Positions 54,704-63,906 are shown, counted from the first letter of the stretch. The stretch: DNA of 64,000 bases from UBA12191 sp964422295 (GCA_964422295.1 CAYRAM010000011.1:23753-87752), one strand, 5' to 3'. A program made the numbers and translations. Notes: generated by a model not told the origin, from the sequence alone.

Positions 54704-57700
54704 CCGAAGCCAGGCCCCTGCAGGGTGATGACGATGAATTCGGCCGTTATAGAGTTGAAGAAACTCCCTTCGCTGTGGGTGGTATGGGAGCCCTTTGGGT
54801 CGCGGAAGATCTGGATCTTCAACGCAAGGTCGCAGTCAAATCGCTGAGATCAGAATTGTTGGACAGACGGGCCGCTTATGAGCGATTGTCCCGGGAAACG
54901 AGAGTTCTGTCACTGCTCTCACATCCGGGAATCTGCCCCATCCACGACCGTTATTTGATGGCAGATCCACCCTGCTACACCATGCAATTGGTAGAGGGAA
55001 CAACATTCAAGGAAGCGATTGCTGGTTTCCACCTCAGTGGAGGACTGGAGCAACTTCGAACGTTGGTGACTCGCCTGATCAGTATATGCAACACGTTGGC
55101 TTACGCCCACGGGCAGGGTGTCCTTCATCGTGACCTGAAACCCGAAAACATATTGTTGGGATCCTATGGCGAGGTCTACGTTATGGATTGGGGAGTGGCA
55201 GCGATAGATGGCATCGAAGATTTCACCGACGATGCATCCAAAACGGATTCCCGATCTGAGCTCAGTATGGGCGGAGAAGTATTGGGAACTCCCGCATACG
55301 CAGCGCCAGAGCAGTTAAGAGGAGAGCGGCACAAATGTGATGAGAGGGTCGATGTTTATGGTTTGGGAGCCATCCTTTTTGAAGTCTTGACCTCAAAGAT
55401 TTCTGGGCAGGCTGAAGAAACACGGAACATTCTGGAAGAGAAGAAGGTATGGCAAATCCAGTCTGGATTTCATATCCCCGCAGACCTGTTGGCTTGTTGC
55501 CTCAAGGCCACCGCCGAGAGTCGTGAAGACCGTTACTCTTCCATCCTTGAGTTCAGAAGTGATTTAGAAAACTTCCTAGCAGGTAAACTGATGGCCGCCG
55601 CTGATTATTCAGCCGGGGAAGTGGCAAAGAAGTGGTATCAACGCAATCGGCCGATGGTTCTTGGAAGTGGAACCGTTACTCTTCTGGCGCTCTCTGTTTT
55701 GGTGATCGGATTGATCAATTTCTTTCACGGGATCGATCAGGCTCGAAAGGAATCAGAAAGTGCACTTGCCAAGGCGCTTCAATCTCAGGGGGCATTTCTC
55801 CTCAAGGATCACCGCCCTTTACAAGCTCAGGAGCTGTTTGCTCGAGCGCTGAAGATCGAAGAGAGGCTCGATGAACCGACTCTCCCGGCCAATCTTTATT
55901 TGGCAGATGCATTCAGGCAAGCCCATGCACCGACTCTGAAGTATTCCTATGGTGAAACGCGAGGCGAATCGGCGGGCTACCCAGACTGTTATGCCCACAA
56001 TCCGAATGAGGGTCATTTGTATGTGGCCAAGGGGCAGGACATCCAAGTTTTTGATATCGACAGTGGTCAAAGACTGAATGCGTTCACAACTGTGACCGAT
56101 GAATTCAGAGACGACTCAATGGGGATTGTCAGATTGGCCTTTTCCCCCGATTTCAAAAGACTGGGAATATTGAAGAGAAGTGCGGATTCATCTCTCGTCG
56201 AAATCCGGGATGCGCAAAATGGGAGACTGGAACGAACTATCCAATCAGATTCCAGAGTTTTCTGGATTCGATTTCGACCACATAAAGATCAGCATGGATA
56301 TTCACAAATCGCTCTGCTTCAAAACCATGGAGTGGATGTTTGGAACCTTGTTGAGGAAGACGCATTACCGCTGACTTTGCCATTAGAGGTTTCCAGTCAG
56401 GGGGTCTATTCCTTTGATTACTCCTTAGATGGGGAGCATTTTCTGGTTGGATCGGGAGAGGGAACGAAATCGCTTGCCCTCTATCAATCCGATTCAGGGG
56501 AGCAGATCTGGAGTTTTGGCGGTACAGATTCCGGTGAAGGCATCTTTCTTTCAGACCAGCAGAGAATACTGGCTAGATCGGGCGTGGAAATCGTTCTCCT
56601 TGATCGTCTGACCGGCGAGGAAGTGGATCGCCTCTCCATGTCCGGCGATGTGATTCAACTGCTTGAGGCCCCCGATCGAAATCACGCCATCGTCGTTCGC
56701 AGGGGCGGTGAAATTACTCTGTGCAATCTCGACAACCTGAATGATCTGAAATGGGTTTTTCAGGGGGGTTGGGTCTATTCCAGAATGTCCTACTTCGCCA
56801 GCAGGGACCGATTTGTATCAGTCGATAATATGAACCGTGACTGGTTTGTGTGGGGCGAAGAAATCTGGGGTGAGGATGAGGAAGTGCTGTTGGGTAACGC
56901 AACAGCACTCGATGTGCATCCCACAGAGGATGTGATCGCAGTGGGCGGACTCGGTTGGTTGGCTTTGCATGATCTCGTTACCCACAAGAAGCTCATCTCC
57001 CGGGAAATTGAAGGAAAGTATATTTCTTCGGTCAAGTTCAGCCCGGATGGAGCAGAACTTCTGATCGCTATTCGTTATCGCGATGAGGGGATGCGCCTGG
57101 ACTCATTGACACTGGAAGAGATCAGTCAGTTTCCAGCAAAGAGGATTGCGTTCATCGAGTACTCGCCTGATGGCCAAGAGTTCGTTTCGGCTGAGAACAA
57201 AAATCTTCTGCTTCTCAATTCCGATTCAGATGAGGTGAAGAAGCAGATCCCCATGAATCACAGGGCGTGGTTTGCTGGTTATAGCCCCACAGGCAACAGA
57301 TTGGTGACAGCGCATCATTCGGAGTACACGAATAAGACAAAAACCCGCTCCGCGTCTTTTTTACGGGTATGGGATCGACCTTCAGGGGAGTTGTTGAACG
57401 AGTTTGACCTGGTCCGCCCCAATTACTCTGTGCGTTTCGCGCCCAATGGCAAAGAGTTCTATCTTGGCCAATGGTCTGGGGACGTCGTACACATGGATCT
57501 GAATCGGGGCCAAATCAAGAAGGTCAGGGTTCACTCATCGCCGATCCTCGATCTGGCCATCTCCAGGGACGGGGAGTGGTTGTTGACCCGCACCTACGGG
57601 TACAACTCCTATCTGATCGATACCGAGACATTGCAGAGGCGTTGGAAGTTTGAAGATATCTCAGAAGGGACCGTCACCACTGGAAGAATGGGTGGAGCTG

Positions 57701-58116
57701 AGTTCTATGCGACTCGCGGAAAGCGCTTAATCGCCTTAGACCCTGAAGCTCCCTACGACTACCTCAATCTGCAAGACGAAGCTCTCTTTGCAGCACGCAA
57801 AATCCAGAGTGACCCAAATGATACCGATGCCCTGATCGCCCTAGGAAAATGGTGTCTTTACCGAAACTCCTACGAGCTGGCATATCAATTCCTCACCAGG
57901 GCAAAAGAAACCGGCCTGAATCCCGCCACCAAAATTCAAACGATCTCAGCCTCACAACAGAAAGAACTCCCCTTCTCTCTCCTCATGGCGGAATCCAGCT
58001 GGTACGTAGGCAAGCACGCCGACGCTCTCTACCACCTCAACAAATCGACTCAATATAAACCAATCTCTGGTTACTGCTTGCGTTTGATTGAGGCAGCACT
58101 CACGGACCATAAGTAG
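54700..58116 (+). CDS. Transmembrane Ser/Thr protein kinase with extracytoplasmic beta-propeller and TPR-like end
   Basis: The 1138-residue protein has a Hanks-type kinase domain at residues 15-300. Glycine loop is GGMGALWVAED, with Lys in RKVAVKSL (about 48), HRDLKPENILL (about 143), VMDWGVAAIDG (DFG as DWG, about 163) and LGTPAYAAPEQLRG. One membrane helix (VTLLALSVLVIGLINFF) lies near 325-342. A coiled segment follows, then WD40/propeller-like repeats (VRLAFSPDFKRLGILKRS, VKFSPDGAELLIA, VRFAPNGKEFYLG). TPR-like helices close it (DALIALGKWCLYRNSYEL). It likely senses an external cue and phosphorylates the sigma factor or another target. It is translationally coupled to that sigma factor gene. 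Confidence 0.93.
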   Translation: MTEARPLQGDDDEFGRYRVEETPFAVGGMGALWVAEDLDLQRKVAVKSLRSELLDRRAAYERLSRETRVLSLLSHPGICPIHDRYLMADPPCYTMQLVEGTTFKEAIAGFHLSGGLEQLRTLVTRLISICNTLAYAHGQGVLHRDLKPENILLGSYGEVYVMDWGVAAIDGIEDFTDDASKTDSRSELSMGGEVLGTPAYAAPEQLRGERHKCDERVDVYGLGAILFEVLTSKISGQAEETRNILEEKKVWQIQSGFHIPADLLACCLKATAESREDRYSSILEFRSDLENFLAGKLMAAADYSAGEVAKKWYQRNRPMVLGSGTVTLLALSVLVIGLINFFHGIDQARKESESALAKALQSQGAFLLKDHRPLQAQELFARALKIEERLDEPTLPANLYLADAFRQAHAPTLKYSYGETRGESAGYPDCYAHNPNEGHLYVAKGQDIQVFDIDSGQRLNAFTTVTDEFRDDSMGIVRLAFSPDFKRLGILKRSADSSLVEIRDAQNGRLERTIQSDSRVFWIRFRPHKDQHGYSQIALLQNHGVDVWNLVEEDALPLTLPLEVSSQGVYSFDYSLDGEHFLVGSGEGTKSLALYQSDSGEQIWSFGGTDSGEGIFLSDQQRILARSGVEIVLLDRLTGEEVDRLSMSGDVIQLLEAPDRNHAIVVRRGGEITLCNLDNLNDLKWVFQGGWVYSRMSYFASRDRFVSVDNMNRDWFVWGEEIWGEDEEVLLGNATALDVHPTEDVIAVGGLGWLALHDLVTHKKLISREIEGKYISSVKFSPDGAELLIAIRYRDEGMRLDSLTLEEISQFPAKRIAFIEYSPDGQEFVSAENKNLLLLNSDSDEVKKQIPMNHRAWFAGYSPTGNRLVTAHHSEYTNKTKTRSASFLRVWDRPSGELLNEFDLVRPNYSVRFAPNGKEFYLGQWSGDVVHMDLNRGQIKKVRVHSSPILDLAISRDGEWLLTRTYGYNSYLIDTETLQRRWKFEDISEGTVTTGRMGGAEFYATRGKRLIALDPEAPYDYLNLQDEALFAARKIQSDPNDTDALIALGKWCLYRNSYELAYQFLTRAKETGLNPATKIQTISASQQKELPFSLLMAESSWYVGKHADALYHLNKSTQYKPISGYCLRLIEAALTDHK

Positions 58117-58120
58117 TTTC

Positions 58121-58154
58121 AAAATATTCCTTATCGTTAGTTAAGATATTTTTT
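58121..58154 (+). terminator. A+T-rich hairpin after the kinase gene
   Basis: AAAATAT pairs with ATATTTT, and CTTA with TAAG, around an 8-nt loop, followed by TT. It starts just past the kinase stop. The stem is nearly all A-T, so termination is uncertain. It also marks the sudden switch to A+T-rich DNA. Confidence 0.35.
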
Positions 58155-58262
58155 AATCAAAAAAACGAAAAAAGAACCCTAATCGCTTTATAGATAGATA
58201 GAAGCAATGAATTAAGCCTGATGAAGGTTAAAAATATAACGTAAATGAGGAGGTTGGTGATA

Positions 58263-58754
58263 ATGCAATCAAAGTTTACAAAAGATGAGTGGTTTTCAAT
58301 AGTATCAATACCATTTGCACTCGACGCAATTCTTACGAATGGCGCAAACTTTGAACAAAGATTGATTTTTCAATCCGATGTTACAAATTGGCATACGCAC
58401 CAATGCCCGCTCTACAAGTCAGTATGTAAGTACTTTTCAAATGAAAAAAGCTGGGATCGATATGCCAAGAAATCATCAGAAAAAATTATGGGTGCTTCAT
58501 TCGAAAAGTTTCTAGAAGGTTTTGTGCCGACAGCAAGAAACGCTCTTGCTAGTAAATTAAGTGAAAAAGAAAGATCCGTATTTTTTGGACATATTTTGTT
58601 TTTTGCATTTCGTCATGGCATGCAGGCTGGAACCGGAATTCCTTATGGAAGTGACGAAAAGAAAATGTTCTTGAATAATTATCTTGGAGGTTTCGTTGCA
58701 CCAAAAGGGACAACGAATGAGCTTGAAAAATTACTAGAGTCAAACTTCGGTTAA
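58263..58754 (+). CDS. Protein of unknown function, start of A+T-rich island
   Basis: From ATG 58263 (SD GAGGAGGTTGGTGATA) the protein has 163 residues. It is soluble, mainly helical by eye, with no signal peptide or known motif (WFSIVSIPFALDAILTNG, KIMGASFEKFLEGFVPTARN, FFAFRHGMQAGTGIPYGSDE). Base composition and codon use (many A/T-ending codons) differ from the kinase gene 150 bp upstream, which suggests horizontal origin. The frame extends six codons upstream to 58245, but the SD fits 58263. Confidence 0.7.
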   Translation: MQSKFTKDEWFSIVSIPFALDAILTNGANFEQRLIFQSDVTNWHTHQCPLYKSVCKYFSNEKSWDRYAKKSSEKIMGASFEKFLEGFVPTARNALASKLSEKERSVFFGHILFFAFRHGMQAGTGIPYGSDEKKMFLNNYLGGFVAPKGTTNELEKLLESNFG

Positions 58755-58831
58755 TAAATGGGTCTTAATCATTCAGCAGATAAGTGTAAATCGACGACGA
58801 AATCTTCGCTTTTGATAAGAATAGAGGCGAT

Positions 58832-59095
58832 ATGATCATCGTTAGAATTGTACTGGCGCTGATGGGCGGCGCGTTGGGTGCTGGTATTGCTCAGAGCTTC
58901 GTTATGGTAAAGGTCAGAGAGAATGCAGCGGAGGCCAGACAACTAGGGTACGACTATTGGCAACCGCCATCAAACTTGGTAGAGGATACAATTCAATATG
59001 GCGCAATAATTGGCGTCATTGGAGGGATTCTGATTGGCAAAGTTTTCCAATGGATTGCAGACGCAGGTAAGCCGGTCCCAGCTGAAGATCAGTAA
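58832..59095 (+). CDS. Small membrane protein, glycine-zipper-like
   Basis: An 87-residue protein with two hydrophobic helices, IVRIVLALMGGALGAGIAQS at the start and YGAIIGVIGGILIGKVFQWI near 62. Both contain regularly spaced Gly (GGALGAG, GVIGGILIG), which is common in small membrane-embedded oligomers. SD GAGGCGAT precedes the ATG. Its base composition is closer to the core chromosome than its neighbours. Function is unknown. Confidence 0.65.
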   Translation: MIIVRIVLALMGGALGAGIAQSFVMVKVRENAAEARQLGYDYWQPPSNLVEDTIQYGAIIGVIGGILIGKVFQWIADAGKPVPAEDQ

Positions 59096-59306
59096 TGATC
59101 ATGAATCAGTTTACCGCGCGGATAATAAAGAATAGCTTCTGTTTCTTGCATGAATTGGATTTAAAAATGGCGGCCCGCATTGTTGTTGGGAATGGGTGGG
59201 CTCCCTTTTGTTAAATCATTGCTAGTTTGGTCAAATCAAAGAGATGGGCTACTAGTTGAAACTAGAATAATAATAGTGGCTGTAATCTAGCATTATAAAA
59301 ATGTGT
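59096..59306. other. Short non-coding stretch between converging genes
   Basis: About 210 bp lie between a plus-strand and a minus-strand gene. GCCCGC (59173-59178) can pair with GTGGGC (59196-59201) and is followed by CCCTTTTG, a possible weak terminator for the small membrane protein. Nothing else is recognised. Confidence 0.3.
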
Positions 59307-59645
59307 CTATCTTTTCACTTCAATTAATATATTCACTCCAAACAATCGATCTAAACCATTTCCGGAAATCTCTCGCAAGAAAACATTCACCAGAGCTCCT
59401 TGGCGAATTTGAGCGGTGAGATTGGCCGCTAATTCACGATTCAGATGGCCCAGAGAAGACCCACGATGCTTGATATTGATGGCATTTGAGTCGTAAGGAT
59501 TATAAGGTTCCTGAACAACTTCCAGGGGCCAGCCATGGGGTTGGGGGGCTACTTGGTTCTCAATGAGATCGAGAAGATCAGAGATATGATCCTGCCGACC
59601 TTCAAATGTCACACCGACTAATTTTGAAAAAAATGTTTCACTCAT
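59307..59645 (-). CDS. Stand-alone HIRAN-domain protein
   Basis: The 112-residue protein is essentially one HIRAN domain: VGVTFEGRQDHISDLLDLIE at residues 11-30, LEVVQEPYNPYDSNAINI near 52-70 and SLGHLNRELAANLTAQI near 75-92. HIRAN domains recognise DNA ends or damaged and stalled-replication structures, and are usually attached to SNF2 helicases or nucleases. Here it is free, 15 bp downstream of an unknown gene that follows a UvrD-family helicase. All three are on the same strand, so it may act with that helicase in trans. ATG at 59645. Island-type composition, although this gene is less A+T-rich than its neighbours. Confidence 0.85.
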   Translation of the reverse strand: MSETFFSKLVGVTFEGRQDHISDLLDLIENQVAPQPHGWPLEVVQEPYNPYDSNAINIKHRGSSLGHLNRELAANLTAQIRQGALVNVFLREISGNGLDRLFGVNILIEVKR

Positions 59646-59660
59646 AATTACAGTAACCGA

Positions 59661-60338
59661 TCAAATGGTTGGAATTAAAGCTTGAAGAACCTGATTAACA
59701 ACTTTAGGGAATTCTTGTATTGATACCTTGTTCCTAGCATTGTTCTGCGAAGATTTACGCACTAGATAGACACAAGTGCTTAAACACTGGCTGAAGCTAT
59801 ATGATGGGTCTTGTCCCTTATGTAATTTTGCGAATTTAGCTTCTTGCTGTATGCAAAAATCTTTGGGCCAATCAATACCTTTAGAATCCCAACTATGATT
59901 AAAACAACCCCAATCAACAAAATAAATTCGGTAATTGTTATTATCTGGGAATAATTTGATTTCAGTGTAAGACCAATAGGGTATGGCTTCACCATCAGGC
60001 ATATCCGTAGCGCTCGCCTTTATTTGAACGAAATTTCCAGGGTAATATTTATTTAAAAATTGTTTAAATTTATTACGATTTAATTTGTGGCTTAATGGCA
60101 AAGTATTTAACTCAGTGATATTCAGGAGGTTCACAGCCATTTGTGCTTCGTCTGAATAAATAAAGTCATTAGAGGCGTAATTCTTTTTTGGATAATCCTT
60201 AGAAGACGACTGATATTTTCTTTGCATAGTTTTAGCGATTGCAACTTCTTCGGGAGAATTGTTATAACAATTCCGATAGCCCAATCTATTCTGGAAATTT
60301 TTTGAAAGATTTGAGCATAATTTATTCATGAAAGACAT
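59661..60338 (-). CDS. Protein of unknown function between helicase and HIRAN genes
   Basis: From ATG 60338 the protein has 225 residues; the frame is open to 60395, but that start lacks an SD. It is rich in Lys and Asn, fitting the very A+T-rich DNA. A possible fold signal is the central segment FVQIKASATDMPDGEAIPYW, then YTEIKLFPDNNNYRIYFVDW. That beta-rich stretch with Asp and Glu ending in VDWGC resembles some nuclease or DUF cores, but no motif can be assigned. The C-terminus has LSTCVYLVRKSSQNNARNK. It lies between the helicase (57 bp to the open frame's start) and the HIRAN gene, so it is probably part of the same transcript. Confidence 0.65.
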   Translation of the reverse strand: MSFMNKLCSNLSKNFQNRLGYRNCYNNSPEEVAIAKTMQRKYQSSSKDYPKKNYASNDFIYSDEAQMAVNLLNITELNTLPLSHKLNRNKFKQFLNKYYPGNFVQIKASATDMPDGEAIPYWSYTEIKLFPDNNNYRIYFVDWGCFNHSWDSKGIDWPKDFCIQQEAKFAKLHKGQDPSYSFSQCLSTCVYLVRKSSQNNARNKVSIQEFPKVVNQVLQALIPTI

Positions 60339-60452
60339 AGTTATTGCTACTTCCCAATAGTTTAATTGTAAATATATATTGTAATAATAGAGCATCCGGA
60401 TGGAATCAAAAAAAAATCATATTGTGGATTACATAAAGAGTAATATTTATAA

Positions 60453-62393
60453 CTACTCATTGCATCGAATGCTGAGTGACGTGGGGATTACCCTTAAGAA
60501 TGATGCCATTCCTTCGTCATTGGCATCTACATGCCCCGATAGGTAGAGTTTTTTTCGAGCTCGCGATAATGCCACATAGTAGAGCCTGTAATCACTGTCC
60601 AAATCTTTAGCAGCTTTTAGATTGGGAAATGTATCGTCGCGAATATTGGGAATAAATACATAATCAAATTCGAGGCCTTTTGACCTGTGGATTGTCATCA
60701 CATTCAGTTTATCCCCAAATTCGGGGGAGGAATCGGATCTTATTTCTTCAATAGTCTGAATCATCGTTTCCAGGTTGGGAGAACTATCTGCAATTTGAAC
60801 GAAGATGAAATACGGATCTGTAATTCGGCGTTTTTCATCAGCTTCAACGTAGAGATATTCCTTAAGATCTCGATCGATAAATAGGTCCCCTATCTTAAAT
60901 AACAGTTCTAACGGTGAAAGATTTGTTTTTTCTTCACGGAGTAAGTTCAGATTGCTAAGGAACGTTTTTAGGTCACCGATGACAACTTTATTGGATAATT
61001 CATTGAGGTCGTTTGATTCTAATCGAGCGGTAAGTTCAGATTCCATCTTCATAGGATTGGGTAATGAACCTTTGAATAGTTTTTTTGCGTCTGCTGGTTT
61101 GAGTCTTCTTTTACCAAGCGATATCGCTTCAATAAATGCGGGACTATCTTCCGCCTGATCAATACATTGAAGCATGGACAATAAACGCTTTGCGACGATT
61201 CCCTGAATAGATGAATCTCCTTGTATGTGTAATCCATTGGCCTGGAGGAAAGTTGAGAGATCAGTGAGATAATCATTTGTTCTACACAAAATAGCGATTT
61301 CACGACTAGGTACACCGGATTGAGATAAGTTTGAAATTTCTTGTAGAAGAAACTCATGTTCGTCCGAGATTGAATCAAACTGTCTGATTTCTATAAGATC
61401 CCCTACAGGTTTTTGAGCAGTCAAAGATTTTTTCAATCGGTTGGTGACATTTCCGATGACAGTCGAGCTTGCTTGCACAACATTTTCAGTAGATCGATAG
61501 TTCCACCCTAACTGATAAGATTTTGATTTTGGGAACTGTTGATCAAAATTAATCAGGTGTGTAGGAATCGCACCTCGCCATTCATAGATGCATTGATCAT
61601 CGTCTCCGACAACCGTAAAGGCAGTAATTTCGGTGAGGTGGTACTGAACCAATGCGAGTTGAACGGTATTGATATCCTGGAACTCGTCAACAAAAATTGC
61701 AGAAAACCTGTCTTTTGCCCATGACTGCAATCCTTTGGAGAGTTTTAGCTGCTGAATAGCCGTTAGGAGAAGGTCGTCAAACGAAATTTTGAGTTGTTTT
61801 CTGTTAGATTCAGTAATGAATTGAGAAAGTGAAACTAGCGCCTTTTTTCGAGCGTCAGTCTTCAATTCTGAATGGCTGCTTTCAATAAAGAGGTCCGGCT
61901 CAGTACTTTTTAAAAGGGAAATAGCATTCAACAATCCATCAAAATCTGTATTCAATGTCGGGCGTTGAACGTTTGCGCCACGTTTAGCGGCCATCGATAC
62001 GTCATAGAATAATTCAGGGTTCTTTTTCTTGAACTCTTTGCAAAGAAAAAGTGAGTTGCTGTTTTGTGCGCCAACTGTGAAGTGTTTGGGGTAACCTGCT
62101 TCCTCGTGAACGATTCGTAGAATATCAAGAGCCATGGAATGAAATGTGCGCACCCGTACCCTGCTTAGGTGAGCTCCGCCCAACTCTTTCAACCTTTTTC
62201 TGACTTCGATACAGGCTTTGACGTTGAAGGCAAGAACGAGTATTTGGTCTGGGTCGTAGTCCAATTCAAAAACGAAGCGATGTATCCTGACGCAAAGAGT
62301 TCGTGTTTTCCCTGACCCTGGGCCTGCAATAATACGGACAATCCCTGGTGGTGCTTGAACAGCAGCTAGTTGATCACTATCTAGTTCAATCAA
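60453..62393 (-). CDS. UvrD/Rep-family superfamily 1 DNA helicase
   Basis: The 646-residue protein shows the SF1A motif series. These are the Q-like motif DSDQLAAVQAP, motif I IIAGPGSGKTRTL (Lys29), motif II FVDEFQDINTVQ near 232, motif III VVGDDDQCIYEWRGA near 257, motif IV QLGWNYRSTENVVQ near 292, motif V NVMTIHRSKGLEFDYVFIPN near 570 and motif VI YYVALSRARKKLYLSG near 610. It is an ATP-driven 3'-5' DNA translocase. It is shorter than UvrD (about 720) and the 1B/2B regions are reduced. Island position, A+T-rich codons and adjacency to HIRAN and an orphan protein suggest an accessory rather than housekeeping role. Confidence 0.94.
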   Translation of the reverse strand: MIELDSDQLAAVQAPPGIVRIIAGPGSGKTRTLCVRIHRFVFELDYDPDQILVLAFNVKACIEVRKRLKELGGAHLSRVRVRTFHSMALDILRIVHEEAGYPKHFTVGAQNSNSLFLCKEFKKKNPELFYDVSMAAKRGANVQRPTLNTDFDGLLNAISLLKSTEPDLFIESSHSELKTDARKKALVSLSQFITESNRKQLKISFDDLLLTAIQQLKLSKGLQSWAKDRFSAIFVDEFQDINTVQLALVQYHLTEITAFTVVGDDDQCIYEWRGAIPTHLINFDQQFPKSKSYQLGWNYRSTENVVQASSTVIGNVTNRLKKSLTAQKPVGDLIEIRQFDSISDEHEFLLQEISNLSQSGVPSREIAILCRTNDYLTDLSTFLQANGLHIQGDSSIQGIVAKRLLSMLQCIDQAEDSPAFIEAISLGKRRLKPADAKKLFKGSLPNPMKMESELTARLESNDLNELSNKVVIGDLKTFLSNLNLLREEKTNLSPLELLFKIGDLFIDRDLKEYLYVEADEKRRITDPYFIFVQIADSSPNLETMIQTIEEIRSDSSPEFGDKLNVMTIHRSKGLEFDYVFIPNIRDDTFPNLKAAKDLDSDYRLYYVALSRARKKLYLSGHVDANDEGMASFLRVIPTSLSIRCNE

Positions 62394-62579
62394 AGAAAAC
62401 CTCTCTTGGGAAGACTATTAGCACGATTTTATTCGGGCATTAAAAAAGGCTCCAGTCAGTATCGGAATTAATAAGATGAATCAACATTTTGACTAAATGT
62501 CTCTGTGATAATTTGGGTTAAGATTTAAGTATTTTGATGAAAATGAGAATTTAAGCAATAGCGATTCATTTCTAGTAGC

Positions 62580-63215
62580 TCAAGAGCATCCTTGGGGGCC
62601 TTCGCATTTATCTGGCCAACCGCATGGATCACCGTCGTCATTTTCACAACCGTCTGGCTCTTGGTAATCGTCAACATCGTCTGTGTCCTTTTCATGGTGT
62701 CCGCAACCATCTATATCACAATACTCTTGTTTAATTGTTGTAACAATTTTCCTTGATCTGGATCGAGGTACTTTCTCTGAAGGCATTGGCCAAACATCTA
62801 AATTTAGCGGTCCAAAATAAAGTGTGTATAGTTTAATGAAAGCGCCGTATTTATTTGTTTGTTGTGATTGTTTGTTTTGTGATTTTAGGTTTGGCTTGTG
62901 GTGTATGTATTCCCCATGGACATGATTGCAAAATTTGTAGTACTCACCGGTGCACAGAATGTGTTGGTGCCAAAACTCGTCGACGTGTTTCGAAGGAGCG
63001 AACCGTTCTTTTCTGTGGTAGCAACATATTGCGAGATACTTGGCATATTCTGTTTTGACTTCTGTGGTCTTACGCTGATCCCATTTATTTCTTTCAATGA
63101 GAAGAGTCTCAATGAATTGAGTGTCGTGCTCAATGATATTTTTATATAGGCTGTAAACGTTTTGAGATTTATTGCTCGTTTTTATGTGTTCTTTTACCGG
63201 GGCTTTCGACATCGA
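62580..63215 (-). CDS. GRDP-like protein with Cys/Asp-rich tail
   Basis: From ATG 63215 (SD GAGAGGAAACTTGTCG) the protein has 211 residues. Residues of about 45-100 (YAKYLAICCYHRKERFAPS, VDEFWHQHILCTGEYYKFC, HGEYIHH) match the His-rich motif of glycine-rich-domain (GRDP/DUF1399-like) proteins, known in plants, fungi and scattered bacteria. The last 45 residues are rich in Asp, Glu, Cys and Gly (DIDGCGHHEKDTDDVDD, DPCGWPDKCEGPQGCS) and could bind metal. There is no signal peptide. It is upstream of the helicase gene on the same strand with 186 bp between. Function unknown. Confidence 0.7.
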   Translation of the reverse strand, partial: SMSKAPVKEHIKTSNKSQNVYSLYKNIIEHDTQFIETLLIERNKWDQRKTTEVKTEYAKYLAICCYHRKERFAPSKHVDEFWHQHILCTGEYYKFCNHVHGEYIHHKPNLKSQNKQSQQTNKYGAFIKLYTLYFGPLNLDVWPMPSEKVPRSRSRKIVTTIKQEYCDIDGCGHHEKDTDDVDDYQEPDGCENDDGDPCGWPDKCEGPQGCS

Positions 63216-63331
63216 CAAGTTTCCTCTCATTTAATTTTTAATGATAAAATATCATTACTACTAAAAATTGTTCCCATTACCTGATTAAAAGTGGGGTTTG
63301 TAGTCCGGTGTGATGGAGCCGGTGGATTTCT

Positions 63332-63637
63332 TTAATAGTTTATACGAATGACATTTGTTCCCTGGAGTGTTCCATTTTCCCATTTTTCAACTACTTGTAA
63401 GACAAAAGCTGCTACTTCATTGGGAGTTTCAAATAGAGGGCTTGTCCCGCCGCTGCCACATGGTTGTAGGCTATATACGATTTCGAAACCGTCAAACTTT
63501 TCTGGTTGTCTGCAAATCACAAAGAATAAAGTTTCATTTATGTTCCCAAAGAAATACGAATCGTTCCCTTCTTGTCGCAATACCCATTCAATATCAGTGT
63601 TTTCTTCAAAATAGTGGCATATAGTTTCCAAGTTCAT
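63332..63637 (-). CDS. Small protein of unknown function
   Basis: From ATG 63637 (SD GGAGCTACTC) the protein has 101 residues; another ATG lies four codons upstream. It is acidic, soluble and compact, with beta-like segments (IEWVLRQEGNDSYFFGNI, ETLFFVICRQPEKFDGFEIV) and an ending helix (PNEVAAFVLQVVEKWENG). It could be an immunity- or chaperone-type small protein by appearance, but nothing specific is visible. It is the first of five co-directional minus-strand genes in the A+T-rich island. Confidence 0.65.
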   Translation of the reverse strand: MNLETICHYFEENTDIEWVLRQEGNDSYFFGNINETLFFVICRQPEKFDGFEIVYSLQPCGSGGTSPLFETPNEVAAFVLQVVEKWENGTLQGTNVIRINY

Positions 63638-63906
63638 GAGTAGCTCCATTAACCCATTTGTTTTTGCAACTTCTTCATTTTGGGTTAGCCGGGTAAAGTC
63701 TGTAGGAAAAAATAGGCTATCATATAAATATTAAACATCAATAATCGAGCATATTGTGCTTATTTTGTTAAGCGTTCTTTGATTTGCTCAATATACGTTT
63801 ATTGGTCGTCATTTGGTTAGTTAGTGTTTTTTAATGTTGAATTGTATTTTCGTTTCTTCTTTTCTATCTATTCGGAATCCTTTTTATATAGTCCCCATGA
63901 AAAAAC
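63638..63906. other. A+T-rich non-coding end of the island
   Basis: About 270 bp of very A+T-rich DNA upstream of the small minus-strand gene. It probably contains the promoter of the island genes. No attachment site, tRNA or convincing direct repeat was recognised at this boundary. Confidence 0.4.

Noticed and set aside
58121..63906. Prophage or integrative element with integrase and att sites
   Set aside because: No integrase, structural phage gene, tRNA or flanking direct repeats could be recognised, so only a generic accessory island is claimed.
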